Positions 1 through 6,199 of a stretch of DNA of 10,906 nucleotides are shown here, one piece after another. The DNA is from Perkinsus olseni. Lineage: Eukaryota > Perkinsozoa > Perkinsida > Perkinsidae. Every line of letters begins with the position of its first letter. Within the stretch, counting starts at the first letter, position 1. Below the pieces are notes generated by a model. That model was given only the letters and a program-made list of their open reading frames with translations, did no database searches and was not told where the DNA came from. The stretch lies in NCBI GenBank assembly GCA_013115135.1, contig JABANP010000952.1, positions 1 to 10,906 on the forward strand, given 5' to 3'. Position numbers and translations under genes: made by a program.

Positions 1-403
1 AGTAGCTTCAAAACCCCCTTCTACTTGCCAGAGCTTTCGACAGCTTGGAGACCTCCCACCGACTTCCGGTCGCTCTCGGCGTCGAATGATTATCTAAATT
101 AATTCGCTCGAGCCCCTTTCGATCCACCTAGTCAGTGTCTCCTGCGAGCCTGCGTGTTGTTATATTGCTGGCAATGCAAACTCCAGTAACCGAACTAACC
201 GGAATCCGGTTGGTCCGGACGGGTATACCGTTTGATCAGCTGGGTATTCAAGGATCTCGGGATCCGCTTTTCGGATTCACTTCCCCCGCGCCCGACGCGT
301 CACTTTCAACTACCCCGCGTCCGACGTGGCTCGTCAGAGCGTTCCCCGCATGTTCATGCTTAACGACTCCGCGGCGGAGTCTCCGCCTCTGAATTTTCGG
401 TTA
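1..403. other. Unassigned, no recognisable gene
   Basis: An 85-codon plus-strand frame (135-392) resembles no family I know, and its composition follows local inverted repeats such as aaccgg/ccggtt near 196-212. The only structured feature is a 20-bp tripartite hairpin at 367-386 (ctccgc, g, gcggag, t, ctccgc), whose first palindrome extends to 365-381. Confidence 0.5.
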
Positions 404-446
404 TCAGCCTTGGGACTCCCAAGATGGGAGCAGCTCCCAAGGCTGA
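404..446. repeat. Nested inverted repeat
   Basis: Perfect 12-bp arms at 404-415 and 435-446 enclose a second perfect hairpin (ctccc at 416-420, gggag at 426-430). The pair can fold into one cruciform with a small internal bulge. No coding context. Confidence 0.85.
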
Positions 447-546
447 GAGGCTTTACCCTAGCTGAGCTACCTAGGTCCCTGGGAGCTCGAACTGAGCTGA
501 TATGATGTTTCCAAACCAGAGTTGTGTGCTTGAGCAGCTGCTTGAG

Positions 547-605
547 TGCATTGATGCGAGGTCCAAGGAGCTCAAGCTGAGCTCCTTGGACCTCGCATCA
601 ATGCA
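547..605. repeat. 59-bp perfect palindrome
   Basis: Arms of 28 bp (547-574 and 578-605) are exact reverse complements around a 3-base spacer (agc). The arms start tgcattgatgcgagg and end with its complement. Both strands therefore encode nearly the same peptide, which explains the mirrored small open frames here. No target-site duplication is seen at its edges, so it does not look like a simple MITE insertion. A perfect 28-bp arm is either young or actively kept identical. Confidence 0.95.
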
Positions 606-877
606 GGAAAACAGGTACTCCGCAGAGTTCCCACAGAGAGAACCAAGATGGATCAGTGATCGATTGTGCGATATTTTTGTTTGTGTTATCACTAGCTAGG
701 TCGCGTCGCAGAGCGAGCGGGCTTGTATTGTAGAGCATGGGTAGAGTCTACCCGATAGACTTTCTACACAGCCGTACAGTGCACAGTTCGAATCGCCATT
801 GTAAAATTTTCGCACCGGCTCCGCCGGCGCTCTCCCGCCCCTCGGTACCACTCTACTTCTTCAATGGTGAGGGAGTC
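606..877. other. Unassigned; weak tRNA-like B box
   Basis: No protein similarity recognised. A 15-bp odd palindrome sits at 739-753 (gggtaga, g, tctaccc). At 788-798 agttcgaatcg resembles a Pol III B box, but no convincing A box lies at tRNA spacing upstream, so no tRNA is called. One isolated GTACAGT motif near 774-780 matches the unit of array B. Confidence 0.45.
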
Positions 878-950
878 CCTGCACCTAAGTTCGAACCTGT
901 GGTCTTCCGATCGAGAGTCCGCGACCTTAACCACCATACCACTCACACTA
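878..950 (-). ncRNA. tRNA-derived (SINE-head) sequence
   Basis: Read on the minus strand, an A box tggtatggtgg (941-931; consensus TGGCNNAGTGG) is followed at tRNA spacing by a B box ggttcgaactt (897-887; consensus GGTTCGANTCC). Between them is an anticodon-like loop ctctcga, which would read CTC (Glu) if folded, but its stem no longer pairs well and no acceptor stem closes. It is therefore a tRNA-derived relic and not a functional tRNA. Confidence 0.65.
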
Positions 951-1065
951 ATAAACTTTTTCTCACAGAGTGGCGCGAACAGCTCGCTCCCTGTGGAGAA
1001 TATAACTTCCTTCGCTCAGTCATTGCACCCAGCGCGCGGCCCAAAAATGCGACTCAGCAAGCATA

Positions 1066-1301
1066 GTGTACGAGTCGTGCTCGTGTACGAGTTGTCAGTG
1101 TATGAGATTCGCGTGTACGAACTTTATGTGTACGACTTACTACATGAACGAGTATTATATGTACGAGTATCATGAGTACGAGGATTACGTGTACGAGTCT
1201 CAAGTGTACGAAATGACGATGTATAAATGCGATGAGTGAACGAGTATTCAGTGTACGAGCCGTGTACGAAGCGATAGTGTACGAGTTTTCGGTGTACGAA
1301 T
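1066..1301 (+). repeat. 15-bp minisatellite array A
   Basis: Core tGTACGAg recurs with GTAC-slot starts at 1068, 1085, 1100, 1115, 1130, 1146, 1161, 1176, 1191, 1206, 1221, 1238, 1253, 1264, 1279 and 1294. Most steps are exactly 15 bp; the exceptions are 11, 16, 17 and 17. The roughly 7 bases between cores are essentially unrelated from unit to unit. Slots that lost the core (gtat, gaac) still hold the register. Because 15 is a multiple of 3, one frame reads as a five-residue VYExx-like repeat; I take that as a by-product. Confidence 0.9.
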
Positions 1302-1321
1302 CGTAATACACCCGTGATCGC

Positions 1322-1381
1322 AGTTGCATCAATCTAGATTGATGCAACTCATCCCGTTTTAGATTTCTAAAACGGGATGAG
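1322..1381. repeat. Two overlapping perfect palindromes
   Basis: 1322-1349 is a spacerless 28-bp palindrome centred on tctaga. It shares two bases with a second hairpin (arms 1348-1363 and 1366-1381, 16 bp each, spacer tt). They lie just beyond the end of array A and its terminal block. Confidence 0.95.
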
Positions 1382-1638
1382 CGGTGGCGAGGAGATAATG
1401 GTCAGCCACATGGTTGCCAAGTCAATGATTGCTTTGGATCTCGGAGGGTGACTCTCTGCATACCACCGGCGTATGTGGGAAAGCCAGCGCTATCAACCTT
1501 CTTGCCCCTGGCATCGTTCTATTAATGCTCACGATTCCACGAGGGCAAGGAGATAGTATGGAGAATGACGCTTGTTAAGACAGTGATGACGGATACAATA
1601 GGGGACCATCGTGGCCCTCGCCGCATTCCCGAATGTGA
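1382..1638. other. Unassigned
   Basis: No gene, RNA or repeat recognised apart from the start of a plus-strand open frame at 1565 that overlaps the relic that follows. Confidence 0.4.
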
Positions 1639-1951
1639 GCCAACAACGAAGGGTCAAAGCCCGCAGACGTCCCAGGAAAACCGAGTGAGAAGTATTCGAA
1701 AAAACGGCAGCGTATCGACTCTGACACCTGCGTCAATCAAAGGGGATATCATATCTTTGATATGGATAACTGGGCGGAGAAGCTGGTAAGCTCGCTTGAA
1801 AGAGCTCGTCTCGACTCCGAAGCAACAAAGGCGCGGATGAAGATCGCTCGAAGAACAGCTGATGGACCGAGGAGCTGCATCAACTCCATACAAAGTTGAC
1901 GAGGGCGCAAAGATTTCTGAGGTCCTCAGACACACCCTGTTAAACCGTTAA
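1639..1951 (+). pseudogene. Protein relic, possibly retroelement gag
   Basis: Positions 1639-1899 are an open plus-strand frame of 86 codons with no early ATG (internal ATG at 1762). It has a basic cluster (KKRQR) followed by a highly charged, probably helical segment starting NWAEKLVSSLERARLDSEA. After the stop at 1897-1899 the next frame (about 1889-1951) continues with YKVDEGAKISEVLRHTLLNR before a stop at 1949, suggesting a frameshift near 1880-1895. The composition looks like real protein, and basic-plus-helical segments are common in gag or ORF1 proteins, but I recognise no diagnostic motif. WAEK recurs in the relic at 2733-2978. Confidence 0.35.
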
Positions 1952-1967
1952 ACAAGCTGTCAAATGA

Positions 1968-1997
1968 ACAGTGGACCACTGTCACTGACAGTGGTCC
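1968..1997. repeat. Compound hairpin with 12-bp arms
   Basis: 1973-1997 is a perfect hairpin with 12-bp arms around one base (ggaccactgtca, c, complement). It overlaps a 7-1-7 palindrome at 1968-1982, so the 7-mer acagtgg appears as S, S', S at 1968, 1976 and 1988. Confidence 0.9.
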
Positions 1998-2732
1998 GTC
2001 TGACTCCCCCCAAGCTCTCTCGCTTCGCCAGTCTTCCCATACGGTTGTGAACTCTGCGGAGTCGTGGCAGACGCACGCTGGTTTGAGGACACCTTAACTG
2101 GCTCTGAATGCAACGTTCTTGGAGTGGGCTGTTCGGCCTTAACAGGTCGGTTGCAAACAAACAAACTTACTTCATACGAGCTGAGAACTACCACCCCTAC
2201 AACTGTACGAATCACCTGGCTATGTGAGGCACGACTTCTGGAGTTCGCGTTGTCTTCAATTGGCAGTGCTAATCGCGCCCCAAGCCGGCTATATCGCCAG
2301 CTTCAGTGAAAGCCTGACAGGCGTAGCCTGTGGCGTAGAAAACGACGAACGAACAAAGTTTGTTCAACAAACCACCACAATGCTGTACTGGACTGTGTGG
2401 TTTCCCTGTATTCTCGAACATGTGCAGGTGGGCCGCTTGTTCTGCCACGGTTACGATTAGAATCCATGTGAACTCTCATGCGGCGGTGAAACCCCTACGG
2501 GATGGGCAACCAGAAACGGTGCTGCCGGACAACTTCTGATCGAGGTGTAGTCCATTGCAAAGGCTCTTAAATGGTAGATGCTGTGCTCCCGATGCTCTTA
2601 GAGCCGCCAACATCGATACCCAACATCGATACGCTTGAACATTGCCGCAGCTGATTCGCAGCTACCTAGTAGGGCATACATCACCTTTGGATGAGAGCCA
2701 GAAAGGCAAGATCCATGGGGAAACCACATTGA
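1998..2732. other. Unassigned, with short inverted-repeat triads
   Basis: No protein family recognised in small frames such as 2064-2309 and 2224-2460. Structured points: gcctg/caggc/gcctg at 2312-2330; the 20-bp triad aacaaa, g, tttgtt, c, aacaaa at 2352-2371; and a short direct repeat aacatcgatacc around 2610-2630. The part near 2412-2482 is a diverged copy of 6521-6592. Confidence 0.5.
2412..2482 (+). repeat. Diverged dispersed repeat, copy 1
   Basis: Shares tcgaacatgtgcag (2413-2426) and then attenuated similarity through a B-box-like stretch to catgtg and ctctca with 6521-6592 (tcgaacatgtgcag, catgtggattctca). Both copies pass through a degenerate ggttcgaatcc-like motif, so the family may be tRNA-derived, but no A box is visible. 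Confidence 0.4.
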
Positions 2733-2978
2733 TCTGGCACACCACCAGTTTGTTTCATGTTAAGTACGATAGAACTGGGTGAAGATGCTGTCTGTTCCAA
2801 GTCCGAAATTCGAGAGACAAACGGTCGTCTATCCGGATGACGTAGCGGTGTCTCCGCGACCAAGAACGCTAGAGGATCTGATAGGATTACAGCAGAATGG
2901 GCGGAGAAAACGAATATGTCAGTTGATAGAATGGAAAATAAGATATGTGTTCTGGACTCGACTCTTGGAGGGGGTGAG
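2733..2978 (+). pseudogene. Protein relic of unknown family
   Basis: A plus-strand frame is open from 2733 to a stop at 2838-2840, and the same frame is open again from 2841 to a stop at 2979-2981. The second half includes ITAEWAEKTNMSVDRMENK, a charged helix-like segment with the WAEK motif also present near 1771. It runs directly into array B. A different frame from 2779 stays open for 209 codons but is mostly array-derived. No family assigned; a gag-like coiled coil is possible. Confidence 0.3.
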
Positions 2979-3247
2979 TGACAACTGGTACAGTGACAAC
3001 TGGTACACCCCCGGGCTCGTACAGGCTTTATTCGGTACGCCTTTCATTCATACAGGAGTATCTCGTACACTCTTAGGCCGTACAGTGATAAGTCGTGCAG
3101 TGACAGTTCGTACAGTTGCCAGTAATACAGTGTCGTTCAGTACAGTATCCACAGATACAGTGACAAGTCGTACACTATCCAGCCGTACACTGACCATTCA
3201 TACAGTATTCAGCGATACAAGCTTTATTCGTACAGTCTTATTCGGTA
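2978..3247 (-). repeat. 15-bp minisatellite array B
   Basis: Unit cgTACAGT plus about 7 variable bases, the reverse complement of the array C unit. It opens with an exact 15-bp duplication (gtgacaactggtaca at 2978-2992 and 2993-3007). From 3035 to 3245 the core slot occurs at fifteen consecutive positions exactly 15 bp apart, with no indel, although many slots have substitutions (atac, gtgc). The frame starting at 2779 therefore stays open to 3408 and reads as five-residue RTVxS-like repeats. No signal peptide or known domain was seen in that 209-residue product, and I do not call it a gene. Confidence 0.9.
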
Positions 3248-3287
3248 CAGCTGCCTCCTTACGCAAATTTGTGAAGGAGATATTTAG
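3240..3287 (+). repeat. 48-bp direct repeat, copy 1
   Basis: Identical to 3510-3557 except one base (g3279 versus a3549). It begins with the last unit of array B (attcggtacagctgcc) and extends into unique sequence ending gatatttag. The 270-bp offset is a multiple of 15. Confidence 0.95.
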
Positions 3288-3509
3288 AAAAAAAATCGGT
3301 GTGTTGGGCACAATCGCCACAGTAACTGGTCTGAGCGTCACAGCATGTGTGGAACTAATGGCCAGGACGCGCACAAGAGTCCTGCAATGGTCTGACACCT
3401 GCCGCTAGCTGAGACCGACAGAGTTGTGTGCCAAACACAAAATAGGGGACGAGCAAGGTGAGGTAACGACTCCGGCTCGAACTGTGCCTCCAAGCACACG
3501 TGCTTTCCA

Positions 3510-3557
3510 ATTCGGTACAGCTGCCTCCTTACGCAAATTTGTGAAGGAAATATTTAG
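3510..3557 (+). repeat. 48-bp direct repeat, copy 2
   Basis: Second copy of the 3240-3287 sequence carrying a single orphan GTACAG unit. Flanks differ on both sides. A recent duplication or gene-conversion patch from the end of array B is the simplest reading. Confidence 0.95.
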
Positions 3558-3848
3558 TTATCTAAAATTTCTTCAGGGAGATTAAAACTTGTGCCACATA
3601 CGCGAAAAAACACTATCTTAACCAACTCGCCTGGAAACCCATTTCCAATCCAGAAGGCAAAAGGGTTCAATGCCCACGGGTAGATATCAATGCCCAGGGT
3701 ACCGGGGATACCTCTAGCTCGTGACATCTATCGATGAGAGGGGCTCACACTCAAGGCCACAGACCTAGAGGACCCAGAGGATGGTGCACTGCACACCTGG
3801 TAACTGACAAAAATTAGTCGGTTTAATGGGCTCTCATATGCCGCGGAC
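3558..3848. other. Unassigned
   Basis: No gene seen. A short repeat caatgccca occurs twice between 3665 and 3705. On the minus strand ggcgagttggttaag (about 3620-3634) resembles an A box, but no B box follows at tRNA spacing. Confidence 0.4.
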
Positions 3849-3920
3849 GCGAAATTGGCGTAGTGGTAGGAGCGCCTGTTATCAAGCGGATCACCCGGGA
3901 TCGGTCCCAACTGAAGGCTA
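3849..3920 (+). ncRNA. tRNA-derived (SINE-head) sequence
   Basis: The A box tggcgtagtgg (3856-3866) matches TGGCNNAGTGG exactly. A degenerate B box ggatcggtccc starts at 3898, 42 bp downstream, close to the normal start-to-start distance in a tRNA. The anticodon region cgcctgttatcaagcg would present GTT (Asn) in its loop but has a disturbed stem. The 5' gcgaaat has no 3' acceptor partner, so this is a relic or a SINE head and not a tRNA gene. Confidence 0.6.
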
Positions 3921-3963
3921 GCAGGAAAGGAAAGGCTAGAGCTGTCAAGCAGGGGATAGTAGC

Positions 3964-4022
3964 GGGCAATTTTTTAATCATTGTTTTTGCGCGGCGCAAA
4001 AATAATTATTAAAAAATTGCCC
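3964..4022. repeat. 59-bp AT-rich palindrome
   Basis: Arms of 29 bp around one central base (g3993) pair fully except at two positions (3979/4007 and 3983/4003). The ends gggcaattttttaat (3964-3978) and its complement (4008-4022) are perfect, and the core is tttttgcgc / gcgcaaaaa. It abuts array C, 2 bp before the array starts. A foldback element or MITE-like hairpin is possible. Confidence 0.93.
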
Positions 4023-4024
4023 AG

Positions 4025-4340
4025 CTGTACGAAAATTCCAAAAAGTACGAAAATTCGATGTACGAAATAATACTGTACGAGTTTCAACTGTACGAGTCGG
4101 AACTGTACGACTTGTCACTGTACGTACTGGAAGTGTACCACTGGATACTGTACGGATCGTCAGTATACGGGTTATCAGTGCATGGGCTGAAACTGTACCG
4201 CTGGATACTGTACGAGTCGTCAGTGTATGGCACCGCTGGATACTGTACGAGTCGTCAGTGTATGGCCTAAGACTGTACGTGTGGAAACTGTACGGATCAG
4301 GCTTGTACGAATGAAATTTCTACGAGCTGTCACTGTACTG
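4025..4340 (+). repeat. 15-bp minisatellite array C
   Basis: Core slots (GTAC or one-base variants) start at 4045, 4060, 4075 and every 15 bp to 4225, then after one 20-bp step at 4245, 4260, 4275, 4290, 4305, 4320 and 4335. The spacers vary freely, though the base before each core is usually preceded by A. The single register break coincides with the 35-bp tandem duplication at 4197-4266. Confidence 0.92.
4197..4266 (+). repeat. Exact 35-bp tandem duplication
   Basis: 4197-4231 and 4232-4266 are identical (accgctggatactgtacgag...). The 35-bp length is 15+20, so it causes the only break in the register of array C. Confidence 0.95.
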
Positions 4341-4487
4341 AACGATCCTCGCCGCTTGGAGGAGAGACTGATTGAACGAGGAGAGAGTAATACGGCAGAT
4401 ATTCTGAAGAACCCGGTGAAAATTTCACCGCGAAATGACCGAGGGTTCATTTAGCGAAAACCTGGGTGATGCACGGGGATGTTCATG
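4341..4487. other. Unassigned spacer between arrays C and D
   Basis: No gene recognised. Contains the odd palindrome cggtgaaa, a, tttcaccg at 4414-4430. Confidence 0.5.
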
Positions 4488-4516
4488 ACGTGAACTTCAC
4501 GTCGTGAACTTCACGA
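4488..4516. repeat. Four-fold alternating palindrome
   Basis: cgtgaa, c, ttcacg, t, cgtgaa, c, ttcacg (4489-4515): the same 6-mer appears S, S', S, S' with exactly one base between each. It lies immediately before array D. Confidence 0.95.
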
Positions 4517-4517
4517 C

Positions 4518-4775
4518 TCGTACTCCGAATACTCGTACATTTTCGACTTATGTTTCGAATACTCGTACATCTTCGACTCGTATTGAGATACCCGTACACC
4601 AACTACTCGTGCACAGAATACTCAATGACACCGAAAGCTCGTACGTGTAAAACTCGTACGCAAAAAAATCTCGTACACATAATGTTCCTACACATAACAC
4701 TCGTACACATAATGCTCGTACGCCGTCATTTCGTACACACGCTCACTTTCAACTCGCACACCGTCATTTCGTACA
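4518..4775 (-). repeat. 15-bp minisatellite array D
   Basis: Minus-oriented unit (ctCGTACa). Core slots at 4520, 4535, 4565, 4580, 4594, 4609, 4641, 4656, 4673, 4688, 4703, 4718, 4733, 4756 and 4771: mostly 15-bp steps, more degraded than B or C in its left half. Spacers such as ATAATG and CGTCATTT recur in neighbouring units, suggesting local unit duplication. Confidence 0.88.
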
Positions 4776-4842
4776 CCGTGCGTAAATTTTCCGCTATACC
4801 ACCTTGGTAACACCGCGCGTTACTAGTCGGAATTCATTCCTT

Positions 4843-4910
4843 CCTGCACATTCGATGGAACCGCGACCTTCCGATTACAAGTCTGCTACCTTAACCTCGA
4901 CATCACACAT
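4843..4910 (-). ncRNA. tRNA-derived sequence (Thr-like anticodon loop)
   Basis: On the minus strand, gaggttaaggtagcagac leads into an anticodon-like loop cttgtaa (would read TGT, Thr) and then tcggaaggtcgcgg. The same tcggaag follows the loop of the tRNA-like sequence at 878-950, so the two are related. The B box is broken (ggttccatcgaatg), so Pol III activity is unlikely. Confidence 0.55.
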
Positions 4911-4923
4911 GCCACCAACTGAT

Positions 4924-4972
4924 ATTGGGAATCGAACCGCTCAGTTTCTAGCGCGCATTCTCTACTAACAAT
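4924..4972 (-). ncRNA. Truncated tRNA-like sequence with perfect B box
   Basis: The minus strand carries ggttcgattcc (4938-4928), an exact B-box match, preceded by a D-arm-like ttagtagagaatgcgc (4968-4953). The two lie closer than in a real tRNA, so part of the anticodon region seems to be missing. It is directly upstream of and in tandem with the Thr-like relic, giving a dimeric arrangement. Confidence 0.5.
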
Positions 4973-4978
4973 ATTACT

Positions 4979-5036
4979 TCCTTCACAGTGAAGGAGTGTC
5001 TCCGCCATTGCTAATAGGCTGTGAGCAATGGCGGAG
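4979..5036. repeat. Two adjacent hairpins
   Basis: tccttcac, a, gtgaagga at 4979-4995, then perfect 13-bp arms at 5000-5012 and 5024-5036 around an 11-base loop. They make up most of the extra sequence in copy 2 of the composite element. Confidence 0.9.
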
Positions 5037-5078
5037 TGAGTCACAGCGCACGGCTCAGAAATGCTACTCAGCAGCATA

Positions 5079-5192
5079 GTGTACGAGTGTACGGATGCGA
5101 GGAGAGAACTAGTATTTTAAATACGGCTAAATACTGTATTTAGTATACGAGTCGTGTACGGAATGAAAGTGTACGAGTTTTCGGTGTACGAA
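5079..5192 (+). repeat. 15-bp minisatellite array E (short)
   Basis: Cores at 5081, 5089, 5145, 5156, 5171 and 5186. The middle is replaced by short AT palindromes (gtattt, t, aaatac at 5112-5124; taaatac, t, gtattta at 5128-5142). The last four cores reproduce the 11, 15, 15 spacing at the end of array A. Confidence 0.8.
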
Positions 5193-5210
5193 TCGTGATA
5201 CACCCACGAC

Positions 5211-5239
5211 GGGTAGAGGCTACGGTCAGGCCTCTACCC
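5211..5239. repeat. Inverted repeat at edge of array E
   Basis: Perfect 10-bp arms (5211-5220 gggtagaggc, 5230-5239 gcctctaccc) around 9 bases, six bases beyond the terminal block of the composite element. Confidence 0.9.
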
Positions 5240-5640
5240 TCGCTGCCGAGGCACCGAGCGCTACACACTAAAAGTGTAATTGAGTGGGCGCAGTGGGCAA
5301 TTGAAGTGGGCGCAATTGATTTTCCTCCGTTGGCGGCACAGGCCCTATACGGCCATACTGTGAATGCAGGAGATGCCGTGCTCCCGGACCATCCCAAACC
5401 AAACCAAACCAAACCAAACGACCACAACCACGTCGTGGTTACCACGACTGCTACCATTGCCAACGCGGTGGCCGCTATCAAAGAGCGCTGCCTCAAAGTT
5501 TTGGAGAGGTTGAGCCGGGCCTAGCTAGTAGCTAGGCCCAGCCCCACAAACTCCTACAAGATCGACGATCGTAGATCGTACTTCTCTCCTCTCCAGTGGT
5601 AACACTTACAAGACGGTTGATGCTGAACCGTTGAACCTTT
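5240..5640 (+). other. Open frame of unknown nature and AAACC repeat
   Basis: A plus-strand frame open from 5195 to 5524 encodes a partly protein-like stretch (WAQWAIEVGAIDFPPLAAQA, then a TTTATIANAVAAIKERCLK helix). It may be an N-terminal piece of the gag that follows, but no motif proves this. It is interrupted by four to five AAACC units (5396-5420) and ends in a 10-3-10 hairpin (5517-5539). Confidence 0.3.
5396..5420 (+). repeat. (AAACC)n microsatellite
   Basis: Four perfect AAACC units and a fifth ending in g. Confidence 0.95.
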
Positions 5641-5651
5641 CCGGCGACTCC

Positions 5652-6199
5652 ATGGCAAAAAGTCGTCTATTGCTGGTTATCAAAGGTCCATCGGCAACAT
5701 CGTGAAGGACCAGGGACACAATAGTCACTAGGAAAAGTGGCTTAGCCCTCGGGGTTACTGAAGGCTCAGACATCAGCCAGATAGGCTCAGCTATGGAGGT
5801 TCAGGCAACGACTTCACTGTGAGATTCACAGTGTGAACGAGGCACCCAAGTTTCTCCCGGAGGGAATGATCTCTCTAGCGGGCACCAAAGTCATTACTCT
5901 ATATAAGATCGTAAATGATATCACTTGCCATATGCCCTCGGTCGACACGGATAAATGGAAAGCGATCGAAGCCAACAGCAATACTCTGAGCATGCCGGCC
6001 TCGGACCGTAACCTCATCATGAGGGAAGGCTACATCGTCATCGACTCTCTCCGGCTGAGGTGTAGAGAATCTCTACTAGAGATCCATCAGGGCAAGTTGC
6101 CGTGGACCTCTTGCTTCCCCCAAGGAGAAGAAGTCCTGCCTCACCTGTGGTGGCCAACATGAAAAAAGGGATTCACAAGGGAGATCTGATGTGGATTGA
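5652..6199 (+). pseudogene. Gag-like (ORF1) relic with zinc knuckle
   Basis: Three frames join into one protein-like region. Frame a: 5652-5819, starting MAKSRLLLVIKGPSATS, a stop at 5703, then a segment with TRKSGLALGVTEGSDIS. Frame b: 5833-6162, 109 codons, beginning MNEAPKFLPEGM. Frame c: ending at 6199, containing KKSCLTCGGQHEKRDS (6128-6175). The last resembles the CxxCGGxH knuckle of non-LTR gag proteins, which bind nucleic acid; the terminal Cys seems replaced by Ser. Position upstream of RT fits ORF1. A triad palindrome (tagag/ctcta/tagag, 6063-6081) lies close to the shift between frames b and c. Confidence 0.5.

Larger units (their letters stand above)
878..1313 (-). mobile_element. 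Composite tRNA-like/minisatellite element, copy 1
   Basis: This stretch and 4843-5205 share the same order of parts: tRNA-like sequence, a junction with the match aatataacttccttc (999-1013; copy 2 aatattacttccttc), a junction block agcgcgcggc...gcatagtgtacgag (1031-1074), a 15-bp-period array, and a terminal 63-bp block (1251-1313) ending tacaccc. In the terminal blocks I count about 8 mismatches in 63 bp between copies, with core motifs at identical 11, 15, 15 spacing. Shared order plus shared ends argue for dispersal as a unit. It could be a SINE that carries or captured a minisatellite, or two copies of a larger segmental repeat. No flanking duplication was identified. Confidence 0.6.
4843..5205 (-). 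mobile_element. Composite tRNA-like/minisatellite element, copy 2
   Basis: Second copy of the element at 878-1313, with the same order: tRNA-like sequence, an acttccttc junction (match at 4970-4984), junction block agcgcacggc...gcatagtgtacgag (5045-5087), array, and terminal 63-bp block (5143-5205). It differs by an extra hairpin-bearing stretch of about 55 bp (4985-5040) and by a shorter, AT-interrupted array. Array D adjoins the tRNA-like end in opposite orientation, which copy 1 lacks. Confidence 0.6.

Noticed and set aside
471..699. Overlapping small ORFs on both strands with the same peptide
   Set aside because: The shared peptide is produced by the palindrome 547-605, which reads alike on both strands.
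721..803. tRNA gene on the plus strand
   Set aside because: A B-box-like agttcgaatcg alone; the supposed D arm is part of a local palindrome.
1066..1301. CRISPR-like repeat-spacer array
   Set aside because: Units are 15 bp with a core of about 8 bp and spacers of about 7 bp, far shorter than any CRISPR. There are no cas genes, and the window appears eukaryotic.
3600..3700. tRNA-like sequence on the minus strand (ggcgagttggttaag)
   Set aside because: Only an A-box-like segment; no B box at the right distance and no foldable arms.
4058..4270. Secreted or surface protein with five-residue repeats
   Set aside because: The whole frame is array C; degeneration of cores and the 35-bp duplication shift the register, and no flanking coding sequence exists.
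5396..5420. Telomere-like repeat
   Set aside because: Only about five AAACC units inside an open frame, not a terminal array.
5140..5496. 118-codon minus-strand ORF with a hydrophobic start
   Set aside because: It is antisense to the array E end and AAACC repeats, and its FGLVWFGLGW stretch is the translated microsatellite.
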